Under the pieces are notes generated by a model. The model had not been told where the DNA came from. It saw only the letters and a list, made by a program, of their open reading frames with translations, and ran no database searches. Shown here piece by piece: positions 11,801 through 23,824 of a stretch of DNA of 64,000 nt. This DNA is from Penicillium oxalicum. Its lineage: Eukaryota > Ascomycota > Eurotiomycetes > Eurotiales > Aspergillaceae. Numbering within the stretch: the first letter of the stretch is position 1; each line of letters starts with the position of its first letter. The stretch spans positions 2,790,001-2,854,000 of the forward strand of contig NC_064651.1 in the NCBI RefSeq assembly GCF_001723175.1, given 5' to 3'. The position numbers and the translations under genes were made by a program.

Positions 11801-12201
11801 GGCCTCGGACATGCAATCTCTCCGTCCAGACGCCAAGAAAGACGGTCGAGATTCGAACTTACACCGCGCTTGGCATGACGGCCGCCACCGAAGCTGTTGC
11901 TGCAGGAGAAGCCGGAGAAGTCGAAGCCACCGTAAGAGGAAAAGTCACCAGGTGAAAGACCCGACCAGTCGAAGCCCTTTTCCTGGTGCTCATTACACTT
12001 GTTAGGCGCACGGCCGGGGTTAGAGAAGCACTTTTCAGAGCCCCAGTACTAGATGTTACGAAACCAGGTCAGCATTGTTTCTTTTCCCCAGCCGTGCAGA
12101 CAAACGAGAGCCAAAGATGATTCCCGGTAGCAACGTACACCGAAGGTGGCCTGGGCTGAGGCCAGGAGCGACAAGAAGGCGACAGAAGTAGTGGCCTTCA
12201 T
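8835..12201 (-). CDS. Large GPI-anchored CFEM-domain protein with Ser/Thr/Pro-rich repeats
   Basis: Predicted cell-surface mannoprotein of 1,060 residues. Three exons: 12201-12139, 12048-11863 and 11768-8835, with GTGTAC/GTAAGT-type donors keeping frame. The signal peptide is [18 protein letters not shown]. Residues 22-180 are a Cys-containing N-terminal region with a Gly/Ser run ([11 protein letters not shown] type) and a [15 protein letters not shown] segment. A long Ser/Thr/Pro/Gly/Val-rich region follows. It has three related blocks containing T-x-C-P-V-T...TVCTKCTAT and two tandem repeat families. The CFEM domain lies at about 830-895 ([25 protein letters not shown]). Seven of the usual eight Cys are visible; the one expected after the sixth is Trp in CVQAWGAS. 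The C-terminus is a hydrophobic GPI signal ending FFSLML. CFEM proteins bind haem or act in adhesion; which applies here is not shown. The start is the only one giving a signal peptide. Confidence 0.88.
9930..10240 (-). repeat. Coding minisatellite, 87-base unit, about four copies
   Basis: Four tandem copies of an 87-base unit (29 codons) with the core [18 protein letters not shown] on the minus strand; the outermost copies diverge. They lie inside the CFEM gene, and the unit length preserves frame. Copies two to four are nearly identical at the base level, pointing to recent duplication or gene conversion. A second, less regular repeat with core [19 protein letters not shown] occupies roughly 10540-10920. 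Confidence 0.85.
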
Positions 12202-15200
12202 CGTGGAGGTGAACTGTCGACGAAAGAAAAAAGGATGATAGGCAACGGGCCAAAGAAAGAAAGACTAGATGCGTTGCGCAGCAAGTCTGGTGTGTGTTCA
12301 AGTAGAAGAAATTGAAGACCAGCAACAATTCTAATAAACGATAGATATGTGGTTCAGACCGAGTCGGATCGTCTGTCCAGAGTGAGGGTGAACAGAGGAG
12401 GCGGGCTATCGATTTCCAGAGCGAGTGTGGAGATCTGAATCAACAATGAAGAAAAAGAGGGCCGCAAGGGCCAAGGGATGGCAGAATGAAAAGACAAAGA
12501 CAGCAAAAAAAAAGACGAGAAGAAAAGTCGACTGGATGAAAGAGAGCAAGTCTGAAGTCGAAACGGAGTGAAGGTGGGCGGTTACCACCTTTTTAACGTC
12601 ACGGAGTCGGTGTTTCTCATTTGGCTCCGTCATGGTGCAACACCATCTTTTCGCATCTCCACCAACGACCATCCGGAACAGCAACAAAGAAAGGCCCATT
12701 TGGGACCCTCTTCTGGGTGGCTTTGCCAGTTTGGCAGCATCTGCACCTGCAGGGCTTCGGTGGGTAAACTGCATCAGGACGACCTGACGAGCTGGAGACC
12801 TGTTGTTGACATGGACGAGCAGTAAGACATCCCGTCACAAAGGGCGTCTGGAGTCCACCAACCAGCACCGCAGGAGCCTTTCTGATGAAACGCACGGTGG
12901 GTCGACTCCAGTCTCCACATCGTGACAGCGTCAGCCAGACAGACGTCGGGGTTGAGTGCGAACCGAGCTGGAGCTTGGCTGTCAGGAACGCCGGGAACTA
13001 CTGACCGGACCAGTGTCCATTGGGTCTAGCGTCCGCCTCCTACGACTCCAGTCTGGAGCAGCCATGAGGAGGCGGACCCTGAAGATGAAGCATGAAAAAG
13101 GCTGCAAGTGGTAAGCAGCTGTGCGGCGCTATCCGCTTTCTCCCTGTCGAGTGACGTCCCCGGCGACTACGAAGACAAAAAGACGACTGATGGAAGATGA
13201 CGAGACCAGAGCGGCAGAAGCGTCCCGTGACCATCTGGACCAATGGGCACGATCGGATACCCAAAATAAAAATAGCGGGCCTTTCATCTACTGCTCGGAC
13301 AGACCCTGGGCTTTGGAGTTTGCTGCACGTCGCTGACTGGCGAGACGTTCGTCTCCTCCCTTGCGCACTCCTACCGCGGCCCTTTGATATTCTAGCCTGA
13401 GATGTGACGACTCACGAGCCGGCAGGTGGGCGCCAGATCGATTTTTTGTGTCTCCCCTGCTAACAACGGGCCCGACCGAGGAATCATCAAACTGATCGGC
13501 ATCTTGATACTTGGCTCACTCGTCTGGGGTGTCCACCGTCCATGGTTCGATCGAGGATGAAACTCCAGACCGATGCTTGGTCGTTGGGGATTCGCAACTG
13601 CTGTCTCTGGCCCCATTTTGGGGAGTGAGAAAGGCAATCGGGGGAAGTCTTGCCTCGGATTCCATCAAGGCCAGTAAGCCTAGACATGTCCACTGGGACC
13701 TGTCAGGCTCCCGGAGTTACGTGCAAGCAAGCAATCCATGACCAACCTCGCCTGACTGGCTGGACACGAGGTTCGAGAGCCCTAACAGGGGAGTTCGAGG
13801 CAAGCAAGTATGAAGCACCAAGCCCATGTTACATTGACCAGAGGCTTCAGGCATCACCGAAAACATGGGTCATGCAGGATCTGCCGACCACCAAAGGCAC
13901 AATCTGGATCGCTGGGTCGGCATGCAAGAAAAAGGATCTCTTGTTGAATAATGCGACCGATCAAAAACATGAACCTCCGCTGGGGATCCACTTCTGCAGA
14001 GCCGGAAAGCCAATTTGGCGCCGGCGTCTCGCCCTGAAACTTGCCGCAGAGGGTTTCCTCGACGGTGTAAATTCGTGATCACCGACCTGATGAATGCAGA
14101 GCCTGATAGAAATGTAGAAGATTCTTATTTTTTTTTTCTCATCCACTGATTTTCAAGCTTTGAAGGACCGAGAGGCAAATAGCACCTGAAATCGTCTGCT
14201 TCGCATGTGTCTCGGCTTAAAGAAGTCCGTCCTCTCCCGATCTTTGGACTGTGCATGTGGGGGATTATCCACCAAGATCCGTTGTAGCGCCCGGCCGGCG
14301 ATCAAGCTCCAAGTGTGGTCCAACCAGCTGGTCCAAAGACTCTTCAGGTCTCTACTGACCACATTACTTGTCCACAGCCACAGCTTCCCTTCAAAAGATG
14401 ACACCAATGAGAGTGAACGCAGAGCATTAATTACAATTAGACAATCTCTGCCAATGTCATGTCGATTGTAGTCACGCTTAAAACATCACGAGAAAATGTA
14501 CAGTGACCCACATTTTAATCATTCACCTCCGATCAAACCTTCCAGGGAATCATCATTACCATCAGAAGACACCTGACCCATGGATATATGCAGTGCATCG
14601 AATGTATCTGCCTCGGTATATCATGGCCCCCCGAGCAACCGAGTTGAGCCTAGATCCGGGACCTCCTACCGATATGTACCAGCTGTGTCAACTCCCGCGG
14701 ACTCATCCCAACAGTCAGTTCTATTGTCGAAGCACTGGCGGGTTTTCTTGAAACACAAATGAGCCAGGTTCATGCGAGGAACCTTGACGATGAAGCTTTT
14801 TGAGTGGGCACGGAGTGGCATGGAAGGAGGCCGCACAGTCATGACTTGTCAATCATGACTAGAATGAATGTGTGTGGTCCTGCATGCCAAGAGTCGCCTC
14901 CTCCTTCGAGATTCGATCAATTTGGCTGACAAAACCATCAAGCAGCTTCATGACATACATATCCCATCGAATCAGCATGGCATGTCTCCCGTCCCATAAA
15001 GGCTGACCACATGTCCAGCATTTCCTCGCTCGAGGGACCGTGTTCTTTCTGCAGCGTGTTTGCGCGCGCGTGCAATCCCGTCATCTGAGGCGCTTTCCAG
15101 AGTTGACGTGACTATGGTCGTGTCATCAATCTTCCAAGAATGTTTTTTGGCCATTTGATCGCGGATCAGTTCCTATCGGCTTCTTCATACAGTCAAGGTG

Positions 15201-18005
15201 TGACAGTAGTACTGTATGAGTCAACCTCGTAACCCAACAGGATACGAGGCCTAAGGCCCATCCCACGGAGAGCACCAGAGGTGAAGCAAGGTTTTCTTAG
15301 CCCCCTGACGATGTCGCACGATCGTCCAGTTCGTTGTTCCAGCCGCCCTCCAAAAATACCAACGAATCAAATTGCCTGACCAGGATCGGACGGGGCCAAA
15401 CGGTTCTTCCAGGGACTCCACCCAGGGCGGTGATCACGGGTAGAAAAACCAAAAGAGGAATTTATAAACAAATCAACAGAGAGACGGAACACACTAGGGC
15501 CGCTCTTAAGCGGGGAGTTCGGACTGTACCTACTCGAGGTTAAATGTGTCTGCCTTCTTTTGTGTCTCCATATTGGGGACCTGCACGCAGTGAGGCAACT
15601 CTTCAAAACTGGGGGTAGTCAGTATGAGAGAGTCTTGCTCACACCTCACCTCGGCAGTTTGAAAACTGGACCAGTACTGTGGATTCTCATTTATGTGGGA
15701 CGATTCCATCACACCATGTTTCTGGAGCTGTCAGCGCTCAAGACGGTCTTCGTGTTGACTCTGGGAGTCCTTCGCGCCTTGAGACCCTTCAGTATCCACG
15801 AGACCGAAGAACAGAGTACACAAGGCACAGCTGAAGGGGACATCCTCATTCAATGCTCTCACCCAAGTCTCCAAAGACAAGCACATAGGTCTTCCCGAGA
15901 ACAACAAAATAACACACACACAAAAAAAAGAGAAATCTCAGATTTAGGCCTGTCCATGAAAGTTCTCACATGGTTCGTGCCCAGAATAGTGGGCCTGGGC
16001 AAGCCAAGAACCGTTCACTCTATTCGATACGAATGTCACGCCACCAGGGGCTTTCCGTTTGGCAAACAACCAGACAACCTTCTAAGCATCTTTGACACTT
16101 GATTCGCGTATTCGTTTCCTTTCCCTTCGCCTCCACTTCTCTAGTTGACGGAGGTGACTCTGAGGAACTACCGGTGCTACTATCTTAATACCCGTGTGGC
16201 TTTCTCAGTACTACAGTACACTTGAAGATAATCCACCTATCACCCGTCCTTCCCGTCCAAACCTTTCCACTTACCTAGTCAATCAACTACCCCCTACCTG
16301 GTACCTTACTAGTTGACTGCAACAGGAGTGGAGATCGAGCAAGAACACGATCCCCCCTTTTTTTCCCCTCGGAGGATTCGGAAGATTTCCAGGGCCCATT
16401 TTACCCCGGCTTTTGATCCCACAAACGGCTTTTCTCCGTCATCTATCGAAATATGATTCAGACATGCATGCTCTCAGGATTGTAGCGATCACAGTAATAT
16501 CGTTGCTCACCCATATAGCTCGTGATTACATGCCCTTTTCTGTACTGTAGGTTTCTTTCTTCGGGGCCGAGTTTCGTAGCTCAACTTTCCGATCATGCTT
16601 TTCCCAAGAATTGCCGTTGCTCCTTTTTTGGCTTGCCCAAACGCTGCCCGTTGCTATGTTACATCTCATGGGCTAGATCAATAGAAGCCCCCTGGACTAG
16701 TACATAATGAAGATAGCTCCACAAAGAGACATTCTAGACTATGAAAAATCCCTCTTCCCGTTGACAAAGTACCTAACCTACCAGGTATGAATGAGAACCT
16801 GTTCCACCTTAGGTAGCAAAAACGTCTCTACTCGGACGCAAAACGAGACCAGTCATTCCATATCACGACATGGATTCTATGGAGGGAGCACCCATGGATG
16901 TGGGAAATATTCAGTCTGCTTCTCGTGGCTGTGATTGATATTAATGTTGACAGCTCACTTTTTGAACCCGAATATCCATTCACTTGCTGCAGGTGGAACA
17001 GCCTAGCCCTTCCCTCTTTCCCTGCTGACCCGGAGAATCCGGAGAATCCTCAATCTTTCGTTCAAGGTCCTTTGTGACTTTCGAATCTGGACTTTCAAGG
17101 TCGGACTGCACAGTACTTGCAGGAGCATCGGATGGATTTCCCGGAACGAATTTAATGTCTTGCTGATACCCCAAAGAGCTACAGAAGTTGACACGTACGG
17201 TCAGTGTACTTTCAAGCCTTCTCTCGCGATGGAATTTCCTTTGTATCGTCAGCATAGGACGGGCCAAAGATTCCGTCGAGAATGAAATGGAGGACGTGGA
17301 ATTTAAAAAAAAAGCCGTGGCCTGTTGAAGGGGGCTAATTGGGCTCGAAGAGGGATATCCACAATGGCTGACGCTAGTACTCGGGTAGAGATCATGGTCG
17401 ATGGTTCATATATCCAGATTGGCTTCATGAATCGCATCACCGGGCTGGTATTGAACATAAATACCTAGTTCATTGCCAGAGGAATTCAAATACGTACCTA
17501 TCAGACACCATGTGCCCTATGATGTGGAATGTGGCTCACTTTCCACACGTCTATATCCGCTGACTTGACTCTTGGATCGGACTGACTGTTCTCATTTTCA
17601 ACGGGCGCCAGGTCGGGACACCATGTAAGATACCAAGAACTCCATGATCAATGCCGACGTTATAGCCCGAGTAATGACACTGTTACTGACTATGAAAGAA
17701 GAGTATAAGGGAAATGAAGGAAAGCCTCTTGAATTCGTCTTGATCAGACTTTGACAGAATGAGTGAGACCAGCGAGGCGTGGATGGTAGAAGGGCACATG
17801 AGTTTCAAGAGACACAGAAGCCGCCGCCATGACACCGGGCCACAATGGAGATCCTCCTTGATGTACAACCTGAGCTTGCTTCTTCCATTCATAAATTGAC
17901 ATTTCCTCCGCGGTATGGATGGTAGCTGTGAAAGATCATCAAGGCTCCCTGGTTTCCGTTGTCAGCATGATCCGATCTTCGAATCTAGTCCTTGCGGTGA
18001 TTGAC
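12202..18005. other. Gene-poor stretch of 5.8 kb, no gene I can support
   Basis: The left end is the promoter of the CFEM gene (pyrimidine-rich on its sense strand) and the right end is the 3' flank of the chitinase gene. Between them the longest frames are 180 codons (15560-16102, plus) and 142 codons (13650-14078, plus). Both have a random-looking composition, no domain, no signal peptide and no supporting introns. I see no transposase, reverse transcriptase or tRNA. A rapidly evolving or non-coding transcript could be hidden here. Confidence 0.45.
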
Positions 18006-21000
18006 TTACCATCCGCATCTCAGGGCAATCCACTTGACCTGGTCGAAATCCGCCTTATCATAGTTGTTGCAAGCCCCCGCGACGGTTGAATATGACTGCT
18101 CAGACCCGTTTCTCTCACATTTCGCATTGTCATAGGCGGTACAGGAATCGCCCGGGCTCTTCAGTTTCCAAGACAGCGGATGTGTGAGCGAGCTCTTGTC
18201 ACACGACTCCCAGGAACCGCCCGAGTACCACCGGCACGAATTCGAGGTAGCCGTGTCGGTCGTGCCGAGATCAGAAATGACCAAGCATGGCTTAAGGGGG
18301 CTGTTAATATCGTGGCCCATGACCTCGTAGTGGTCGCCTTTGCAGTCTGCCTGGCTGTAGATGGAGATCTCCCATGTTCCCGACGGCGTTGCGGTGGGAG
18401 TGTCAGTGGTGGTGGTGGTTGGAGTGAGACCCGCCCACGACGACCAGCTAGAGAGATAGTCCGCCGGGTAATCAGATCTCATGGGGAATCCACTCACGGT
18501 CATGGTGGCCTGGTTCTGCCAGCCACCGTCAAGGTCGTCCGAATCCGAGCACTGGCTCGTCGTCGACGACCAGGTTGAAACGTCTCCATCCGAACCACTC
18601 GTACTGATGCCCGTCCCATTCTCATAAACCTCCAAGCCCGACACTAAGTAGGGCCAATCCGCATCCACGGCCGGTTTGAGCGCAAGGGGGAGGTGCGGGT
18701 AGATGTTTCCCAGTTTTTTCTGCACATACCGAGCCAGGGCATACAGGGACATACTGTCAGCGTTTTGCATGGTCCAGAAACCCGAATAGAGCATGCGACC
18801 CAGTGCCTTGTTGATCACGGGCCCGTATGCCTTAGTCCATATTTTGGTCCTATCATTGGCTTGGACTGCGATCTTGATGTCGTAGATGTGCGGGTCTCCC
18901 TTCAGAGACGCCCAATCGACATGCAAAAGCTCGTGAATCCAGGTGGAACCCTGGTTACTTGCGTAATGATCCATATCGGCGTAGTATTCCACGGCTTTCT
19001 TCGGCTGCGCGTAGATGGCAATCTTGGCATCCAGAGTGTCCTGCTCAAAGTAGGGGTCACAGAAATTAATTGCGGCAGTCTGGTATTTGGCGTCCTTCTG
19101 CACCGTGTAGGCGATAGTCTGCCCGTTGCCATTGCCGCAGGGGCACGCTTTGTATAAATCGTCACACCGAACTGCCAGCTTCCACGCGAAAATCCCGCTC
19201 CAACCAGGTTGAATGGTACCCAGCTGTTTGAACGCCTGCTGGACTCTGTCCTGGAAGGGTTTGGTGTAAGCGGGCGCCCCCAAAAATTCGAGAGCTGCTG
19301 CCTCGTTGAAGTTGAAGCCACTGTTGGCCTCTTGATACAGCTGGTTCATGATCTTCCATGATTGCTGCCAGCCAGAGTAAATTTGGTTCTTTTGGTCTCG
19401 CGAGCAGCCATCATAACCGACAAGGCGAGTGGCAAGATCGGTCAAATTGTAGGTCGAAAATTCGGAGGTGTCGTAATTACTGGAGTTTAACGCTTCTGTG
19501 AAAATCTGCTTGTTCTCTTCGATCTCACCCGCCGAAACGCTGTCATCACCAGAACCCAGGACAAATTGCGCCAGGTCGAGCGCCCACTCCACCGCGCCTG
19601 CGAAGCCGTATGCAGCGTAGCGATTGATTCGGGAAATTTTGGTCTTTTGGGACATGTACGCGACCCAGCTGCCCCCGCCGTACGTCATCATATCCGAGTC
19701 GGTATCCTTGTCATACCAGGACGTCACGTCGCGGCGCCGCAGGCGTGCAGAGTCACTGAGCATACGCTCAAGTTCTGCTTGAGAGATGTACCCTGCTGTA
19801 TCAGTGCATTCACCCGGGGTCGCCGTTGAGTTTGGTCCCGTGAACAGGCAATTTGGCCCTGTGCAACTTGGATCCATCATGCCAAAGCTACGTCCGTAAC
19901 TGGCGATTCCAACCACCACCTTGTTGGCCGGCACACCAGCTTTGGTAATCATGGAGAGTGCAGACTCCGTCTCCGTCAAATTGACATGTGAACGGAGACA
20001 GTTGCCGAGCTCACAGCCCGGGTTGGCAAAGGGACTGTTGTAGTCCCATTGGCCGTGGAGGTCATAGGTCATGTACACGATGTAATCGACCACCTTAGAC
20101 ATCTCAGCGATGGGGAATCCCTTCAGGTACCAGTACGAGGCGGGGGCGGCGATAGACAGGGTCTTGCCCGAGGGAAGCAATGACCGCACTGTCTTGAGGA
20201 AGCTGAGGTAGTTCGCCCCATCGGTTGGGCTACCTGGGGGGATGCCAGGAATATCCGGGGCCCCAGGGTACTCCCAGTCGAAGTCCACTCCGTCAAGATT
20301 GTACCGCTCAACAAAAGCTACCACGTTTTGGGCAAACGTCAATCGATTGGCCGCGGTGACACCCTCACGGAAGATTGGGTACGAGTCCAGATCGGTGGAG
20401 AATGACCAGCCTCCAAAGGACAACACTCGCTTGAAGTAAGTCATGTTGGAGAATCGCTCAAACTGGTCTTGGTACCCATCGAGAGTGACATCGAAAGTGG
20501 ACGAGACCTGCCCGAACGCAAAATGCACATGTGAGTACGAGGACGGCAGTTGGCTGGCATCCATGGCAAGACAGGAGCGATCCACGCCAAATGCTTCAAA
20601 ATATCCAATGTTGAAGCGCTGTGATACTGATGAGCTCCCAGCAACAATATCAGTGCCGCAATTAGAGATGCAGCCGTTTTCCCCCGGTGCTGCGGTCCCG
20701 GGGGCTCCAGTGGAGGAGTTGGATACTGTGCAGTAGTCGGATGTGATACCGCATTGCCCCCAAATGTCGCACTACCCATGTTTGATCGTCAGTTTGAGCG
20801 GTTCGGAATGGGAAGAGAGCACAATGAGTGAGCGGCAACGAGGGACAAAAAACTTACACAAGCATTGAGTGGACAAGGGTTCAAGCCGCTGAGATCGTCC
20901 CAGTTCTCTGGACGAGTCGTGCCGGCCTTTTGGGGTCCGCAGGCGGTGCCCGGCACGATTGCGGGCATGGGTGGCTCACCGGAGCTCAGGCAAATAGCAG

Positions 21001-22147
21001 TCCCTCGTTGGAGATTGCTACAGCCTTGCCAGCCCCAGGTTTTAGAGTTGTAGGACTCGATGTTTTCAACGGTAATATAGTTCTTCGTAGCTAGCAGGGC
21101 GCAGTAGTCGCCTGACTGAACGGTGTAGCTATGACAAGTGCCGTCGGCGTTGGGCTTGGGTTTCAAATCTGGCAGCGAGCCCGCCGAGCAGCAGATAGGT
21201 TGGCCAACAGCCAGGGTAGAACAAAAAGTACTGCTGGGATTGTACTTGTAGAGGTCCGTAGCAGTGATCCCGCATTTGGTCGCCAGGGAGCCGCACGAGT
21301 CCCCCGAGACGACAAGCTTGTATGTGCAAGTGCCAGCACGACTCTTCAGTCCGTTATCGGCGGCCTCGCTGCCACCAACGGTTGATGGCAGCTGCACGAC
21401 CGTCATCTTGCTCTTTGTGGACTGATGAGAACCTTCGGTGCATGTCGCATTGGTCCAGCTTTGCATGGCCTGGTGTAACAGGTGCGCACTTCCTGTACGG
21501 GTTGCGATGAGGCCCAATGTGTGGGCGCTTGTTAAATTGGCTCCGCAGATCTGCGCCATCTTCGCCTCGCCTAGTCCAGAGCCAGCGCTGGCATCGAGAA
21601 CGGCTTTTGATAGCTCGCGCGTGGCATCGGCAGCGTCGATGTTGCTTCCAATGTACAAACCTGCGAGAAGGTCTCCATAGCTTGCGAAGAGAACAGTCGG
21701 AGAGGCAGCGGGGGCGACGGAATTGTTGCAGGAACGGTGGCTGTCCGCAATCTGGGACCTCAATGCCGCGATAACTTCAGACACCGACGCAACTGCTACC
21801 GCATCTGAGCTTGAAGTATCCCAAGATGACACTTGGAGGTCCATGGGTTTGTCTGCTCCCCCACTGCAGGAGAGTTGTGTTTCAGCAACATCAGGCTTCG
21901 CGGCATCCAATGTGCAAGCTTTGGTGGTGGTATGCGAGTCGAGAGGACTGAAATAGTTGAAATCAAAGTGCAGAGGTTTCTTGCATAGGCGAAGTCGATC
22001 GAGTGAATGGTACGAGGTCCAGTTGGCTGAGTCCGGCCCAGCGATTGAACATGCCTGCGGACATGGCTCAATCTGCGGGTCAAACTGGCTTGCGTGCACC
22101 AGACCACTTGCTAGGCCCAGTACGAAAGCACGTTGAACGTACTTCAT
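18006..22147 (-). CDS. Secreted LysM-CBM18-GH18 chitinase with C-terminal HExxH metallopeptidase-like region (killer-toxin alpha/beta type)
   Basis: Predicted secreted 1,351-residue chitinase. Two exons, 22147-20858 and 20771-18006, split inside the hevein-like CBM18 domain (NPCPLNAC | CDIWGQCG); the 87-base intron has a GTAAGT donor. Order: signal peptide 1-19; Cys-containing region to about 270; LysM at about 274-319 and 338-386; CBM18 at about 403-445; GH18 at about 482-830. The GH18 motif is DGVDFDWEYPG, with catalytic Glu597 and Asp590, 593 and 595 intact. After it comes a spacer, then a region with HELLHVDW, in which His1043-Glu1044-x-x-His1047 is an HExxH zinc motif, followed by an AYGP and NADSMSLYALARYVQ segment like fungal M35-type endopeptidases. 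A small Cys-rich C-terminal module ends at CGW. GH18 enzymes with LysM/CBM18 belong to the subgroup related to the zymocin alpha/beta subunit. The protease role is inference. An earlier in-frame ATG exists, but only this one starts a signal peptide. Confidence 0.9.
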
Positions 22148-22985
22148 TTTGGCCCGTGTTGGTGTGTTCTCTGCCTCGTTCCTCCTGACCAAGTGACATG
22201 ATCTGGGGGTTTTTATATGTGATCTCTCAGTTGTATGCGCTAGCAAACTAGCATGAAGAATTTATCAAGAGAAACGCCGACAGCAGATTGACTGCTGTCC
22301 GATGTCGCGCCGAAGCTGTTTTTTGTGTATAGACATGCAACAGAGGCGATGTCCAATGCAGCGGGTGGTCCACTTGCCGGCCCTTCATCTCGCCTGCCAA
22401 AGGCGTGTGGATTCCAGCGGAACGTATGCATTGTTGAGGGCTAGTATGGTATGCGGAAAAAGGTTCCAGATCTTGGCTAGATTTGTGATTGAATATGGCA
22501 TGGAACATTGAACAAAGAGCTCCTCCCTTGACGCTCAGACGACACCGCGCACGGTGCACGGCGAGGAGAGGCGGACCACGCGCTAGAGGCTTGGCAAAAT
22601 GTGGAGTCCGCCAAGCCGTCAGTTCGACTGTGAAGAGTCGCTGCGTTACTCTACATTTGGAAGGTTACATGCGGCCCATAATCATTTTCGATGCGGATTT
22701 CAACACATGGGTCTAGCGCACAGCTGCCGGAGTTTATATCCTTTATTAATGGTGCTCTCTGTTCGCCTCCTAGCTAGTGGGTAAGTGATCACATCGTCCA
22801 CCAGCGAAGTGGTTAAATTGGTAAGTCTCTCGTGGGGCCTCAGTCTTACCCCTTTGCTGATGGATAATGGTGCAGCTTCCCATGCTTCTATTCACGAGTC
22901 CTCATCTTCTTGGCCCCTCTTTGCTCAAATTTCCGGCATTCCGCAGTCGAGCTGACGACTCTCGAAGTTTGATTCGCGCGCCGCT
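22148..22985. promoter_or_regulatory. Shared intergenic region between chitinase and divergent secreted-protein gene
   Basis: 838 bases separate the two start codons, and the genes point away from each other. A good TATA box for the chitinase sits near its start. On the other side a TTTATATCC sequence lies around 22733, some 250 bases before the plus-strand ATG. No convincing coding frame occurs between them, so joint regulation from this segment is possible. Confidence 0.5.
22211..22220 (-). promoter_or_regulatory. TATA box of the chitinase gene
   Basis: On the minus strand the sequence reads ACATATAAAA, about 65 bases upstream of the chitinase ATG. This is the usual spacing for a TATA-driven, inducible fungal gene with a short leader. 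Confidence 0.55.
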
Positions 22986-23824
22986 ATGCTCTGGTGCATT
23001 GCCGTGGCTGTCTTCTTTCCGAGTTTGGTCGCTGGCTGGATGTCCTTGAATCATCCTCGTGTCCAATCTTCGTTTGACAAGGTCCTATCCGAGCCATCTG
23101 GTTTACCCCTGCAAATGGATGCGATGTTAGACTGTGTTTCTTGTGAACCGGAGAGACGGTTTCGGTTCGGCTACGGGCACGGGCCGGGCGTGAGTGTTTA
23201 CGGATGGCCCTCGCAAGGTGGCATCTACACTTTGCATGGCTGCATGGGCGTGGAACTCGACTTTCTCGGATACGACCGCTTCGACTTGCCCCTGGATCTC
23301 GTTGAGCCGCAGCCGGCGGAAGATGAACATTGCCATCGCAGTAAGTGGTGCCCGATCTTGTCCCATGACTTTTCGGGCTTCGCACTCGTTTGGGTATGGT
23401 CTTGAATAATCTGAGATTGGCTCCACTACTTGGGGAAACACATTACTTTTTATCGAGCCATGCTATACCCATCTTGGTACCTGCGAATCGTCTAACATGC
23501 CTTCTAGTGCGTCGATTGGGTGCGACCTGGTGGACAAGCTACCATGAAATGGTCGAGTACGATATTAGAGGCCCCCAAAACACCGATGACTTTCTGCAAG
23601 TGGGTTGGCCCGAGTCGGGAGGAGTATGGGTCCTGCAAGGCACCATCGAAGAGGCCCGCCGTAAGGGCGCCGGTCTTGTGAGTAACGCCTACACGATGCA
23701 GGAACGGTGCATGATGATTGAACGATTAGGAGGGACTTTTTATGCCAACCCTGAGGATTGTCCGTATTTGGATCTTCCGGCCACGGGGGCTTTGTTAGAC
23801 ACTTTAGCTAAAGCGGAAGAGTAA
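22986..23824 (+). CDS. Small secreted protein of unknown function, divergent from the chitinase
   Basis: Two exons, 22986-23340 and 23508-23824, with a GTAAGT donor and a CTTCTAG acceptor, giving 223 residues. Residues 1-17 (MLWCIAVAVFFPSLVAG) form a signal peptide. The mature part has several Cys, including the CVSCEP pair, a Gly-rich VYGWPSQGGIYTLHG segment, and later a parallel VGWPESGGVWVLQG segment. The two may be repeats of one fold. The C-terminal part contains MQERCMMIERLGGTFY and a Cys-Pro near ANPEDCPYLDL. I do not recognise a named domain. It resembles proteins I recall as uncharacterised neighbours of killer-toxin-like chitinases in Aspergilli, but that is memory, not a search. 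If it works with the chitinase, it could be cargo, partner or protective protein; none of these is shown. Confidence 0.8.

Noticed and set aside
13650..14078. 142-codon plus-strand frame
   Set aside because: No homology I recognise, no intron support and no sensible start context.
15560..16102. 180-codon plus-strand frame in the gene-poor gap
   Set aside because: Composition is not protein-like and no domain or splice pattern supports it.
16980..17267. 95-codon minus-strand frame ending GLGCSTCSK
   Set aside because: The hydrophilic composition is gene-like, but there is no family, and no convincing intron links it to a longer product. Too weak to list.
22795..22840. Sequence resembling a tRNA A box (GCGAAGTGGTTAAATTGG)
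   Set aside because: No matching B box (GGTTCGANTCC) within tRNA distance and no acceptor stem.
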